Positions 11,768 through 20,791 of a DNA stretch of 64,000 nt are shown in pieces. Source of the DNA: Rhodobacterales bacterium HTCC2255 (GTDB lineage Bacteria > Pseudomonadota > Alphaproteobacteria > Rhodobacterales > Rhodobacteraceae); NCBI GenBank assembly GCA_000153745.1, contig DS022282.1, positions 1,064,517 to 1,128,516 of the forward strand. The letters run 5' to 3'. Below the pieces are notes generated by a model. It was not told the origin of the DNA. It saw only the letters and a program-made list of their open reading frames with translations, and ran no database searches. A program made the position numbers and the translations under genes. The first letter of the stretch is position 1. The number at the start of each line of letters is the position of its first letter.

Positions 11768-11827
11768 GGCACGCATATAGAATCGTCGCGTGCCATTTTA
11801 ATTCGATTTATCGGCGTTTAGCGCCGA
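11768..11827 (-). terminator. Terminator or attenuator between secE and nusG
   Basis: On the minus strand a 6-bp hairpin TCGGCG/CGCCGA (11811-11827) comes first. It is followed by GGCACGC/GCGTGCC (11768-11794, 7 bp, 13-base loop) running straight into TTTTGTTTT. The second hairpin has the shape of an intrinsic terminator. Because nusG is essential, read-through or a second promoter is expected. Confidence 0.65.
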
Positions 11828-11839
11828 AATCGTGTTAAT

Positions 11840-12037
11840 TCAAGTACCTATACCCAGAATTATGTTTAAACCTAATTTTATAATTTGGTCTGCACCAAAA
11901 AAGAAAATTGCAACCAAAGTAGCCATTATGAATACCATTACGGTAGTTATGGTTGTTTCTCGGCGGTTTGGCCAAACAACTTTAGAAACTTCTGCTCTTA
12001 CTTGCTGCATAAATTGCAAGGGGTTAGTACGTGCCAT
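11840..12037 (-). CDS. secE: Preprotein translocase subunit SecE
   Basis: Small subunit of the SecYEG channel in the inner membrane. The product is 65 residues with the conserved cytosolic stretch QQVRAEVSKVVWPNRRET followed by one membrane segment (about residues 31-59). This is the single-span form common outside the enterics. AGGAG precedes the ATG at 12037. No tRNA-Trp gene, often found upstream of secE, lies in the 127 bases before it. Confidence 0.95.
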   Translation of the reverse strand: MARTNPLQFMQQVRAEVSKVVWPNRRETTITTVMVFIMATLVAIFFFGADQIIKLGLNIILGIGT

Positions 12038-12065
12038 GATGCACTCCTATGTCTAATCAAATGTT

Positions 12066-12110
12066 GTGATACAGCGCATGCCATAGAATTTCAAGGCATG
12101 ACATTGTCAT
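12066..12110 (-). promoter_or_regulatory. Candidate secE promoter with adjacent palindrome
   Basis: Minus strand: TTGAAA (12089-12094), a 17-base spacer, then TATCAC (12066-12071), 28 bases before the secE ATG. Just upstream of the -35 lies the perfect inverted repeat ATGACA-T-TGTCAT (12098-12110), which could be an operator. Supported by consensus only. Confidence 0.45.
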
Positions 12111-12164
12111 AATTCTTAATATTTTCAGTATATCATAAAATAATATTCTGTCGAAATTAATATC

Positions 12165-12881
12165 TTATTCACGTATTGATGCAATAATTTCCATCATAGC
12201 ATCTCCAGGAATAAAACCTCCAATTAATCTATCTCCAATTACAAACGAAGGAGTGCCTGTGAATTGTAAAGCATCAGCTAAATCACGTGAAGTTTGAATA
12301 TGTTCAAAAACATTTGGGTCATTCATATCAATAAGTAATTTTTCTACGTCTAATCCAATTCTTTTAGCAATTTGCATTACTGAAATTTCATTTAGTTGTT
12401 GCGCAGACATTAGTTCTTCATGAAAAACTTTATATTTATTTTGAGCGCGCGAAGCTAAAGCAGCCCTACTCGCAAATATTGACCCTTCAGATAAAATTGG
12501 AAATTCACGGTAAACTATTCGAATATTTTTATCATTGCTTAATACTTCCTTTACGGCGGTCATTGCTCTTTTGCAGTAACCACAATTATAGTCAAAAAAT
12601 TCTACTATTGTAATATCAGCATCCGGACTGCCGTATGATGGCGCATTAACATCAGTTGTTAGTATTTCTTTGTTATTTAGATATGCTTGTTTTTTGGAAG
12701 TTTCTTTATTTGCCTCATCAAGATCTCTTAAAAGATTAATCGCATCCATTACAATCTGTGGATTTTCCAAAATAGCTTCTAATGCTAATTTTTTAATATC
12801 ATTTTCACTCAAAGATTCTGAAACTACAGGACTAACATTGATAAATGTTGCCATAAGAAAAGTCATAATAAATTTACGCAA
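12165..12881 (-). CDS. Periplasmic DsbA-family thiol:disulfide oxidoreductase
   Basis: Thioredoxin-fold protein predicted to make or shuffle disulfide bonds in the periplasm. The product is 238 residues. A cleavable signal sequence covers about residues 1-22. A helical N-terminal region (22-80) of the ScsC/BdbD-like kind follows, then the thioredoxin core with active site CGYC at residues 100-103 and the cis-proline motif TGTPSF (Pro211). The start is a TTG at 12881 with AGGA about 8 bases upstream. An ATG at codon 6 would shorten the basic end of the signal peptide. Exact partners are unknown. It stands alone between secE and tag. Confidence 0.88.
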   Translation of the reverse strand: MRKFIMTFLMATFINVSPVVSESLSENDIKKLALEAILENPQIVMDAINLLRDLDEANKETSKKQAYLNNKEILTTDVNAPSYGSPDADITIVEFFDYNCGYCKRAMTAVKEVLSNDKNIRIVYREFPILSEGSIFASRAALASRAQNKYKVFHEELMSAQQLNEISVMQIAKRIGLDVEKLLIDMNDPNVFEHIQTSRDLADALQFTGTPSFVIGDRLIGGFIPGDAMMEIIASIRE

Positions 12882-12965
12882 ATCAATTTTCCTTTATTTT
12901 CCATTATCCTTTTACAAAATAAATCAGATAATAGTACAGAGTAATTTGAGCTCTATTAATTTTGA

Positions 12966-13529
12966 TTATGAATTTCTTATTTTTTCATAACATGGGCAAC
13001 TCACTAAATGATTATTTACAATTCCACACGCTTCCATCCATGCATATACGATTGTGGGGCCGCAAAAATTAAACCCACGGGATTTTAAATCTTTTGATAT
13101 CTTTATTGACAAGTCAGTAAATTTTGGGACGTCAGTCATAGATATAAACTTATTTTGTATTGGTTTTCCATCTACAAAATCCCACACATAATTATTAAAT
13201 CCAATCGAAGATTCAATATCTTGCCAAATTTGTGCGCCTTTAATTGTAGAAACGATTTTATTTCGATTTCTTACAATTCCCTTGTTAAGCATCAAACTTT
13301 CTATGTCTTTTTGGGTAAACTCAGAAACTTCGCATGGATTAAATCCTTTAAAAGCCTCACGAAAATTATCTCTTTTCTTCAAAATTGTAAGCCAGCTTAA
13401 TCCTGCCTGAAAACCGTCTAATACAAGCTTTTCCCATAAACGTTGAGATGAATATTCAGGAACACCCCATTCATTATCATGATAACTCACATATAGTGGA
13501 TCAGTCCCACACCATTCGCAGCGATGCAT
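12966..13529 (-). CDS. tag: DNA-3-methyladenine glycosylase I
   Basis: Base-excision repair enzyme that removes 3-methyladenine from alkylated DNA. From the ATG at 13529 the product is 187 residues. With this start the zinc-snap ligands fall at Cys4, His17, His174 and Cys178, almost exactly the E. coli Tag positions, which favours it over the TTG two codons upstream (13535). Other family signatures are NEWGVP, LDGFQAGLSW and RSRGFNFCGPTIVYAWMEA-like text (here SRGFNFCGPTIVYAW). Its start is 16 bases after the stop of a small DUF465 gene. Confidence 0.94.
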   Translation of the reverse strand: MHRCEWCGTDPLYVSYHDNEWGVPEYSSQRLWEKLVLDGFQAGLSWLTILKKRDNFREAFKGFNPCEVSEFTQKDIESLMLNKGIVRNRNKIVSTIKGAQIWQDIESSIGFNNYVWDFVDGKPIQNKFISMTDVPKFTDLSIKISKDLKSRGFNFCGPTIVYAWMEACGIVNNHLVSCPCYEKIRNS

Positions 13530-13545
13530 TTTCAAATTATTATAT

Positions 13546-13710
13546 TTAGTCAGATAATCTAATTATTTCTTCTTTTATTTTTAATTTTTTTAACTTCAAA
13601 GTTTTTAAATCTAATGAGTCAATTGAAGGAATTCTTTGTGAACGCTCAAGTTGTTGAGAAAGGTTCGCGTGTTTTTGTTTTAGTTCTGTTACATAAGAAC
13701 TGATTGCCAT
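13546..13710 (-). CDS. Small DUF465/YdcH-family protein
   Basis: A 54-residue protein that is easy to miss because of its size. It begins MAISSYVTELKQKHANLSQQ at an ATG preceded by AGGAG seven bases upstream. The pattern (helix with KHxxLxxxLE, a short turn with P and D, then a second lysine-rich helix KLKKLKIKEEIIRLSD) is that of the DUF465/YdcH family of small helical-hairpin proteins. These are common in alphaproteobacteria and have no firm function. It lies just upstream of tag and may be co-transcribed. Confidence 0.85.
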   Translation of the reverse strand: MAISSYVTELKQKHANLSQQLERSQRIPSIDSLDLKTLKLKKLKIKEEIIRLSD

Positions 13711-13870
13711 TATTAATCTCCTGTTTTTACTATTTACTGCATAATTATTTATATTTTAAATTGAACCACAAAAGATTTTTTCTGTCATATAAATTTTTTA
13801 TAATTTCAATTTTTGGTCAAATCTTGCCGAATAAAAAAAATAATTTATGTCCTGGATAAATTTATTACTT
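13711..13870. other. AT-rich spacer
   Basis: About 160 bases of very AT-rich sequence between the methyltransferase and the DUF465 gene. I see no gene or clear hairpin. It presumably holds the DUF465/tag promoter. Confidence 0.4.
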
Positions 13871-14614
13871 TTAAAGAACTAATGCATGTCCCAGACGTAG
13901 AATATCATTTGCTTTTTTTGAATAATCACTTTTATCACCATTATGCATATCGCCATCATGTACAATAAACGGATCTAAAAGCTTCAAAGGACCTTTTGAG
14001 CCTTTTATGCACTGAACAATAATGCGTTTAGCAGGACGCGATTTTCTTGCAACAATTGGTAAAACAGAAATACTACCACAAGATATGGATAGTGAAGAAA
14101 GAATTTCAGGCAACCGTTCTGTTAAATGGATAATACTAAAGCTTCCACCTGACTTTAAACGTTTTAAGCTTATAGAAATCCAATCTGCTAAAGGAATAGT
14201 TTCAATATTTGCAGTAGATTTTTCTAGTCTTAATGGCTTTGATAATGTGCTAGGTATAAAAAAAGGTGGGTTTGTCATTACATGATCAAAACTCTTTTGA
14301 CGAAATGTGCTAGGCAAATTATTCAAATCTGCATTAAGCACTTTGAAGTTTATGTTATTTTCAATCGCATTTGCTTCCGCCATAAAAGTATATTCTTGTT
14401 GTAATTCTATACCATGTAATGACAATCCTTGAATACGTGCACCCAAACACAAAGATGCAACACCAACTCCAGAACCAATATCTAAAATGGATTGTCCATT
14501 CTCTGCAGAAATGGAAGCAGCCAGAAAAACTGGGTCAGTTGCAGCACGATAACCATCAGAGGGTTGTGTGATTTTTAATTGCCCATTTAGAAATAAATCA
14601 TGTGTCTTATTCAT
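13871..14614 (-). CDS. TrmN6-like SAM-dependent methyltransferase (COG4123)
   Basis: Predicted N6-adenine methyltransferase related to TrmN6, which modifies A37 of tRNA-Val in E. coli. The product is 247 residues. The SAM-binding motif DIGSGVG is at residues 45-51, and the catalytic NPPF motif of amino-methyltransferases is at 115-118. The N-terminal LKITQPSDGYRAATDPVFLAA is typical of the family. The ATG overlaps the stop of the upstream DUF2007 gene by four bases, so the two are translationally coupled. The substrate is inferred from family only. Confidence 0.85.
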   Translation of the reverse strand: MNKTHDLFLNGQLKITQPSDGYRAATDPVFLAASISAENGQSILDIGSGVGVASLCLGARIQGLSLHGIELQQEYTFMAEANAIENNINFKVLNADLNNLPSTFRQKSFDHVMTNPPFFIPSTLSKPLRLEKSTANIETIPLADWISISLKRLKSGGSFSIIHLTERLPEILSSLSISCGSISVLPIVARKSRPAKRIIVQCIKGSKGPLKLLDPFIVHDGDMHNGDKSDYSKKANDILRLGHALVL

Positions 14615-14832
14615 GTGCGAACCGGTAATTCAAAATCATTATCTTTTAATATTTTGTATGCCATGTAATAATCTTCATTAGCCACCATAATTCGCCTTGG
14701 CATAATTCCTATACTGCCTTCTAGTATACTCATATGGACGTCTAGAGCAAAACAAGTTATGTCTTCCCCCTTCAACAATGCTGTAGCAAAGCTTATTAAT
14801 GTTGGGTCATTAGTTTTGAATAATTCTTTCAT
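14611..14832 (-). CDS. DUF2007 family protein
   Basis: A 73-residue protein matching the DUF2007 pattern (N-terminal MKELFKTNDPTLISFATALL, later MPRRIMVANEDYYMAYKIL). The family is often labelled a putative signal-transducing protein, but its role is not established. It starts 46 bases from the divergently transcribed octaprenyl diphosphate synthase gene and overlaps the following methyltransferase by 4 bases, an arrangement I recognise from Rhodobacteraceae. Confidence 0.85.
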   Translation of the reverse strand: MKELFKTNDPTLISFATALLKGEDITCFALDVHMSILEGSIGIMPRRIMVANEDYYMAYKILKDNDFELPVRT

Positions 14833-14878
14833 CTTATTGATTTAACCGATACAGATATACCGAGTCGAGACACCAAAT

Positions 14879-15880
14879 TTGAGAATAACATTGCCACAAG
14901 AAAAACCACAAGATCAGTTAGCTAGCTTACTAAACCATGATATGGTTAAAGTTAACAGCTTAATAAAGAAACGAATGGCATCAGATGCCGCGCCTCGTAT
15001 TCCAGAAGTTACTGAACACTTAATCGATGCCGGTGGTAAACGTTTACGCCCGTTACTTACACTTGCAGCCGCAGAAATGTGTGGCAACACATCTCCTTAT
15101 CATATTCATTTAGCAGCAACTGTAGAGTTTATACATACCGCAACTTTATTACATGATGATGTGGTAGACGAAAGTAAACAACGCCGTGGACGCCCAACAG
15201 CAAATTTATTGTGGGACAATCAATCTTCAGTACTTGTTGGGGATTACTTATTTTCCAGATCATTTCAACTTATGGTAGAAACTGGCAACTTACGTGTCTT
15301 AGATATACTTGCAAATGCATCTGCGACAATTGCAGAGGGTGAAGTTTTACAATTAACAGTAGCACAAAATTTAAGCACAACAGAAGATACATATCTAAAA
15401 GTAATACGTGGAAAAACTGCTGCTCTCTTTGGAGCAGCATGTAAAGTTGGTGGCGTTATTTCAAATGCTGAAGAAAAAATAATAGACGCTTTAGCCTCGT
15501 ATGGCGATGCCCTGGGCGTTTGCTTCCAAATAACTGATGACTTATTAGACTATAATGGCAGTTCGGCTGATTTAGGAAAAAGTATTGGTGACGATTTTCG
15601 TGAACGCAAGATGAGTCTACCTTTAATAAAAGTATTAAAAAAGTCTGATGTTACTGAAAAAGAATTCTGGAAAAGGACAATAGAAAAAGGTGACCAACAA
15701 GACGACGATCTGGATTTTGCATTAAAATTAATGACAAAACATAACGCACTCAAAGATACACATAATGATGCTAAATTTTGGGCTGAAAAAGCGAAAAAAT
15801 CCATTTCTATTTTACCCAAAAGCAAATTGAGAAATATTTTAACAGAATTGCCAGACTTTGTAGTTAACAGATTATCTTAG
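14879..15880 (+). CDS. ispB: Octaprenyl/polyprenyl diphosphate synthase
   Basis: Trans-prenyltransferase that builds the side chain of ubiquinone from farnesyl or geranyl diphosphate and IPP. The product is 333 residues. The two aspartate-rich Mg sites are visible: DDVVD at residues 93-97 and DDLLD at 220-224. GGKRLRPLL (52-60) binds the allylic diphosphate. The start is a TTG at 14879, since the nearest ATG would remove the N-terminal helix. The chain length (octa versus deca) cannot be read from the sequence with certainty. The stop interlocks with the ispE stop (shared TTAG). Confidence 0.92.
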   Translation: MRITLPQEKPQDQLASLLNHDMVKVNSLIKKRMASDAAPRIPEVTEHLIDAGGKRLRPLLTLAAAEMCGNTSPYHIHLAATVEFIHTATLLHDDVVDESKQRRGRPTANLLWDNQSSVLVGDYLFSRSFQLMVETGNLRVLDILANASATIAEGEVLQLTVAQNLSTTEDTYLKVIRGKTAALFGAACKVGGVISNAEEKIIDALASYGDALGVCFQITDDLLDYNGSSADLGKSIGDDFRERKMSLPLIKVLKKSDVTEKEFWKRTIEKGDQQDDDLDFALKLMTKHNALKDTHNDAKFWAEKAKKSISILPKSKLRNILTELPDFVVNRLS

Positions 15881-16713
15881 CCCATTATCACTGGCTGAAC
15901 CCACCATTTCGGGTTCTCCAGAGATATCTTTTTAGCTACTTTCTGCGCAAGTTCAAAGCTTTGAAACAAGCCAAAACATGTACCTCCAGATCCTGACATT
16001 CTTGAAAGTTCTGACCCACAAGAATTTAATACATCCAAAACATTTTTAATATTTGGAACTAGTTCAATTGCTGGGTTTTCTAAGTCATTTCGTAGATTAC
16101 TCAAAAAATGAATTGTTTCTATAAATGATAATTTGTTTTTAGGTAAGCTGCCAATATCTTGGTTATATTTTGATTTTAAAGTTTTAAAAATTCTTAAAGT
16201 TGAAACTTTATCACCAGAATTTATTAATACCGCTGATAATTTTGGAAAAATCTCAATATCAGTTAATATTTCACCAATTCCTTGCATTCTTTGATTTGTA
16301 GACTTTATACAAACAGGAACATCTGCACCAAGAGCTAATCCATTGTCGATTGGTAAAGAGGTGTTCCATAATTGAGCAAGGCCGCGCAAAGTAGCTGCTG
16401 CATCAGCTGATCCACCACCAATTCCTGCTGATACAGGTAAATTTTTTCTCAGAAAGATTTCTGCACCCTTCGATAAATCTAAAACTTTTGCAGCGTTGAA
16501 TATGATATTTTCCGAAATTGGAATACTATTTAAATCTTCACTGAAACGACCATCTAAAATTATTTCTAAATTTTGGTTACGCTTAAAAGTGAGTTCATCA
16601 CCACAATCTGCAAACACTACAAGACTATCAAGCAAATGGTAGCCGTCCGTATTTTGGCCAGTTACATGTAAACAGAGGTTTATTTTAGCTTTTGCGATTT
16701 GCGTATTAAACAC
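15877..16713 (-). CDS. ispE: 4-diphosphocytidyl-2-C-methyl-D-erythritol kinase
   Basis: GHMP kinase that phosphorylates CDP-methylerythritol in the non-mevalonate pathway to IPP. The product is 278 residues from a GTG at 16713. The N-terminal AKINLCLHVTG, the ATP-binding glycine loop GIGGGSAD (97-104) and the C-terminal RMSGSGGTCFG are all present. It lies 6 bases after the TPR gene and converges on ispB, another isoprenoid gene, with a 4-base overlap of the stop codons. Confidence 0.95.
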   Translation of the reverse strand: MFNTQIAKAKINLCLHVTGQNTDGYHLLDSLVVFADCGDELTFKRNQNLEIILDGRFSEDLNSIPISENIIFNAAKVLDLSKGAEIFLRKNLPVSAGIGGGSADAAATLRGLAQLWNTSLPIDNGLALGADVPVCIKSTNQRMQGIGEILTDIEIFPKLSAVLINSGDKVSTLRIFKTLKSKYNQDIGSLPKNKLSFIETIHFLSNLRNDLENPAIELVPNIKNVLDVLNSCGSELSRMSGSGGTCFGLFQSFELAQKVAKKISLENPKWWVQPVIMG

Positions 16714-16719
16714 CTGATT

Positions 16720-18390
16720 TTACTTTTTCTTTTCTTCAGCTTGAACTTTATCCAAGCCAATATCTAATTTCTTTCTTATTCTTATTAGCTCTTTTTCTTC
16801 AGGATCAAAAGAAATTGCACGCTTCCATTGAAACCTTGCTTCTCTTTTTCTACCAACTTTCCAATAGACGTCACCTAAGTGATCATTAACAATTGGGTCA
16901 TCAGGCATCAGCTCTACCGCACGTTCCATTGGATGGATAGCATCTTCAAAATTACCTAAAGTAAACAAACTCCAGCCCAAACTATCAATAATAAATCCAC
17001 TATTTGGTCGTGCAGCGACAGCTTTTTCGATCATATCTCGAGCTTCTTGAAGATTTTTATTTTTTTCGACTAATGAATATCCCAGGTAATTTAAAATTAA
17101 AGGCTGATTTGGTGATAGATCTAATGCCTTTCTAAAATTCATTTCGGCCCGCGGCCAATTACCTAATCGTTCATTACAAATACCTAGAGAATAAAATAAA
17201 AACCAATGACTCGAATTGGGTTTTCCTATTAAACTTTGAGTTTTATCGTATGCACTCCGTGCTAAAGTAAACTTTTTTTGGCCTCTATAAGCATCTCCCA
17301 GAGACATTAATACTCTGGTGCTATCTTTATAATCAACTGATAATTTCTTCAAAGCATCAATTGCTAAATCTGGTTCATCTGCAGCAATTAAAGTTTCAAC
17401 ACGTCCAATTTCAGCACTTAAATATAAACCATTATCTTTTTGTATTTTTTCGTAATTTTCGATTGCTAAATCAAATTGTTTTTGATCTCGTAATAATTCG
17501 GAAGTTAATAATATCGTTTCTGCATTATTAGGCCGTAAATTCTGTGCTAATCTTCCATATAGTAAACTAGTTTGATCATTCTCTGAACCATTTAAAGCAA
17601 ATGCCAATGTGAATAATACTTCAGCAATACCCTGTTTTGCAAAAGTTACGTAATTGTATGTTGATGAACCATTTTGAATCTTTTGGCGAAGTATATCTAA
17701 TTCTTTATCCTGACCTTTTAAGGCCATATTATCTATAAGCTCTAAGGCCTCTTTTTCTTTTGACAATTCAGCCATTATTTGAGCATGCGCAATCAAACTT
17801 CCACGCGTTAAACGTAACGAACCATTTGCATTACCTGAAAGTATTTTATCAGCTGTTTCAAAATCACCAACAGCAGCTAGAGCTAAAGCTTTATGATACT
17901 GGCCAAATAATCTCAGCGTAGAGTTACTCTTCATTTTATCAAAAGTTTTTAAAACAGAACTCATCTTCCCACGTCCAAGTTCAGTCCAACCATTTAAGAG
18001 TCCAAATAATAACTCAGTATAATTTTCTTCATTTCTTTTTAGTATTTTGTGAGCTAAGCCATATCTTTCATTTTTGATGTGATCTGCAAATATGAGTAAA
18101 TCAGCAAGTTGGTTATTATTAGAATTTGAAGTAATTTCTTTAGCATAGTTAGTTGCTGTGCGTACGTCACCCATTGATAAATTAGACAACATTGCATTAT
18201 ATTTTATATACTGATTTTGAGGATCTAATAATAGTGTTTCAGCAAAGTATTTTGATGCAGCAACATAATCTCCACGCATTGCCGCATTAGAACCCGCCAA
18301 ATAAGATCCTGCTAAACTTTTTGAATGCGCAACAGACGCACAAAATCCTATAGTAATAGAAATGACGCAAAAAGCTGTTTTAAGTATCAT
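16720..18390 (-). CDS. Exported tetratricopeptide-repeat protein
   Basis: A 556-residue protein with a signal peptide (about 1-23, ending VAHS) followed by TPR helical repeats over nearly its whole length. They are clearest in the C-terminal half (WPRAEMNFRKALDLSPNQP, NFEDAIHPMERAVELMPDDP and neighbours, about residues 420-530). TPR arrays mediate protein-protein contacts, and no catalytic motif is seen. The position between ETF-QO and ispE is conserved in Rhodobacteraceae as I recall. Its function is unknown, perhaps envelope assembly. It lies 6 bases ahead of ispE, so they probably form one operon. Confidence 0.85.
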   Translation of the reverse strand: MILKTAFCVISITIGFCASVAHSKSLAGSYLAGSNAAMRGDYVAASKYFAETLLLDPQNQYIKYNAMLSNLSMGDVRTATNYAKEITSNSNNNQLADLLIFADHIKNERYGLAHKILKRNEENYTELLFGLLNGWTELGRGKMSSVLKTFDKMKSNSTLRLFGQYHKALALAAVGDFETADKILSGNANGSLRLTRGSLIAHAQIMAELSKEKEALELIDNMALKGQDKELDILRQKIQNGSSTYNYVTFAKQGIAEVLFTLAFALNGSENDQTSLLYGRLAQNLRPNNAETILLTSELLRDQKQFDLAIENYEKIQKDNGLYLSAEIGRVETLIAADEPDLAIDALKKLSVDYKDSTRVLMSLGDAYRGQKKFTLARSAYDKTQSLIGKPNSSHWFLFYSLGICNERLGNWPRAEMNFRKALDLSPNQPLILNYLGYSLVEKNKNLQEARDMIEKAVAARPNSGFIIDSLGWSLFTLGNFEDAIHPMERAVELMPDDPIVNDHLGDVYWKVGRKREARFQWKRAISFDPEEKELIRIRKKLDIGLDKVQAEEKKK

Positions 18391-18489
18391 AGTAATTTTA
18401 ACCTAAGGTAATATAATCTAATGCTACCCAATGGATTAGATGTCTGCAATGTACCATTATGATTTTATTATCAAAAAATTTTAATAAAA

Positions 18490-20142
18490 TTACATATTAG
18501 GATAATTAGGCCCGTCTCCACCTTGTGGTGTTACCCATGTTATGTTTTGACTTGGATCTTTAATATCACAGGTTTTACAATGTACACAATTTTGTGAATT
18601 GATTTGGAATTTAGGATTAGAGCCGTTGTCGTCTCGTATAATTTCATAAACACCCGCTGGACAATATCTTTGAGCAGGTTCTGAATATAACGGCAAATTC
18701 GTATCTACTGGTATAGAAGAATCAGCAAGTTTTAGATGAACCGGTTGACCTTCTGCATGGTTAGTTCCAGAGAAACTTACATTTGTTAATCTGTCAAAAC
18801 TTAATTTTCCATCTGGCTTCGGGTATTCAATTTGAGGATAGTCAGCAGCTTTGCCTGTACTATCTGCATCTGTTTTCCCATGTTTTACTGTCCCAAAAAT
18901 GCTAAACTTTAAAATAGTTTGGCACCACATATCAAAACCACCCAAAATAACTCCTAAGAATGACCCATATTTTGCACGCAATGGAGCAACATTTCTTACT
19001 ATACTTAAATCTTTGCCAACGGGACCAGTTTTTAACATTTTATCATAATCTACTAACACATCTCCCGCTCGCCCAGCCTTTATAGCCGCAACAACAGCTT
19101 CAGCTGCATGCTGACCAGAATACATTGCATTATGATTCCCTTTAATTCTGGGTAAATTTACAAGTCCTGCAGAACATCCTAGCAACGCTCCTCCTGGAAA
19201 AACCGTATCAGGAATTGACTGAAAACCACCTTTTGTAACAGCACGTGCACCATATGAAATTCTCTTTCCTCCCTCTAGTACTTTAGCTATTTTTGGGTGA
19301 TGTTTCCAACGTTGGAATTCCATATATGGAAAAAGATGTGGATTTTTATAATTAAGATCAACAATAAAACCCACATAAACTTGATTATTTTCTAAATGGT
19401 ACATGAAAGATCCACCACTATCTTTTGACATTGGCCAGCCCATTGTGTGAGTTACTTCACCTTCATTATGATTTTCCGGCTTAACTTCCCATATTTCTTT
19501 CATACCAAGACCAAATTTTGGAACATCGCTTTTGGCATCTAATTTATATTTTGAGATCACTTCTTTTGACAGACTGCCACGAACACCCTCTGATAAAAGT
19601 ACATATTTACCATGAAGTTCCATGCCTGGCTCATAACCAGCACCTTCAGTACCGTCTGCATTCTTGCCAAATTCTCCCGCAACAACCCCTTTCACTTCTC
19701 CATCCTCACCGTAAACCAATTCAGAGCATGACATACCTGGGAAAATTTCCACTCCAATACTTTCAGCTTGTTCTGCCATCCAACGGCATACATTTCCCAT
19801 CGAGACGATATAGTTTCCATGATTGTTCATAAGTGGCGGCATTAAAAAATTTGGTATTTTAGATGCTTTTGTCTCTGTTAAATTTAAAAATATATCTTCT
19901 TTAACTTCTACTTTGATTGGCGCACCTTTTTCTTTCCAATCAGGTATCAAAGCATTTAATGCACTTGGATCAAGTACAGCACCAGATAAAATATGAGCAC
20001 CAACTTCAGAACCTTTTTCCAAAACAACGACATCTAAATTAGAATCTAATTGTTTAATTTTTATAGCAGCTGATAATCCTGCCGGCCCTGCACCAACAAT
20101 TACTACATCATATGGCATGCTTTCGCGTTCAGTATTGCTCAT
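18490..20142 (-). CDS. Electron transfer flavoprotein-ubiquinone oxidoreductase
   Basis: Membrane-associated flavo/iron-sulfur enzyme that passes electrons from ETF (fatty-acid and amino-acid dehydrogenation) to ubiquinone. The product is 550 residues, the usual length. The FAD dinucleotide motif GAGPAG is at residues 17-22. The 4Fe-4S cluster cysteines are at 494, 519, 522 and 525 (CPAG and CVHCKTC). The tail GGDGPNYPNM is characteristic. It is followed after 99 bases by the TPR gene and is divergent from greA. Confidence 0.97.
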   Translation of the reverse strand: MSNTERESMPYDVVIVGAGPAGLSAAIKIKQLDSNLDVVVLEKGSEVGAHILSGAVLDPSALNALIPDWKEKGAPIKVEVKEDIFLNLTETKASKIPNFLMPPLMNNHGNYIVSMGNVCRWMAEQAESIGVEIFPGMSCSELVYGEDGEVKGVVAGEFGKNADGTEGAGYEPGMELHGKYVLLSEGVRGSLSKEVISKYKLDAKSDVPKFGLGMKEIWEVKPENHNEGEVTHTMGWPMSKDSGGSFMYHLENNQVYVGFIVDLNYKNPHLFPYMEFQRWKHHPKIAKVLEGGKRISYGARAVTKGGFQSIPDTVFPGGALLGCSAGLVNLPRIKGNHNAMYSGQHAAEAVVAAIKAGRAGDVLVDYDKMLKTGPVGKDLSIVRNVAPLRAKYGSFLGVILGGFDMWCQTILKFSIFGTVKHGKTDADSTGKAADYPQIEYPKPDGKLSFDRLTNVSFSGTNHAEGQPVHLKLADSSIPVDTNLPLYSEPAQRYCPAGVYEIIRDDNGSNPKFQINSQNCVHCKTCDIKDPSQNITWVTPQGGDGPNYPNM

Positions 20143-20318
20143 TTTTCCCCCAGAGAGATCTAAAGTGATTATTTTCTATAACTTTATAGATCAAAAATTA
20201 AGTTATCGACAACCACAACACGACATAAGTTTTACTTACACGACTTCATAAAGACAACTTGCGTGTTCCTGCACATGAATTTATGGTTAAATCTTGTAAT
20301 AAACTAAAGAGTTCGACA

Positions 20319-20789
20319 ATGGACAAGATACCTATGACGCCCGCTGGCTTTAAGTCAGCTGATAATGAGTTAAAACAACTAAAATCCGTAGATCGGCCAT
20401 CAGTTATTAAAGCTATTGCTGAAGCTCGTGAACACGGTGACCTTTCAGAAAATGCTGAATACCACTCAGCACGCGAGCTTCAATCTCATATTGAAGGTCG
20501 AATCAAAGAATTAGAAGCAATTATTAGTTTGGCTCAAATTATAGATGTATCTAAACTCTCAGGTAACGTAAAATTTGGAGCCACAGTACACTTAGTAGAT
20601 GAGGACACTGATGCAGAACGAACATTGCAAATTGTTGGAGAGCATGAAGCCAATATCGAAAATAATCAAATTAATATGAATTCACCCATTGCTCGTGCAC
20701 TAATTGGCAAAGAAGAAGGAGATAGCGTTGAAGTGCGAACTCCTGGTGGTGTTAAAAGTTATGAAATTTTATCTGTAAAATTTATCTAA
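20319..20789 (+). CDS. greA: Transcription elongation factor GreA
   Basis: Rescues backtracked RNA polymerase by stimulating transcript cleavage. From the ATG at 20319 ([18 protein letters not shown]) the product is 156 residues, matching the family. The open frame continues 20 codons upstream without similarity. The coiled-coil tip with the acidic pair in [18 protein letters not shown] and the C-terminal FKBP-like domain ([18 protein letters not shown]) are intact. The stop is two bases from that of the convergent moeA, and its terminator lies inside moeA. Confidence 0.97.
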   Translation: MDKIPMTPAGFKSADNELKQLKSVDRPSVIKAIAEAREHGDLSENAEYHSARELQSHIEGRIKELEAIISLAQIIDVSKLSGNVKFGATVHLVDEDTDAERTLQIVGEHEANIENNQINMNSPIARALIGKEEGDSVEVRTPGGVKSYEILSVKFI

Positions 20790-20791
20790 TT

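Noticed and set aside
12038..12164. tRNA-Trp gene upstream of secE
   Set aside because: Expected in some genomes, but no cloverleaf or CCA-anticodon arm is present in these 127 bases.
15897..15916. GAACCC/GGGTTC hairpin as an ispB terminator inside ispE
   Set aside because: Only six pairs and no immediate T run; too weak to call a terminator.
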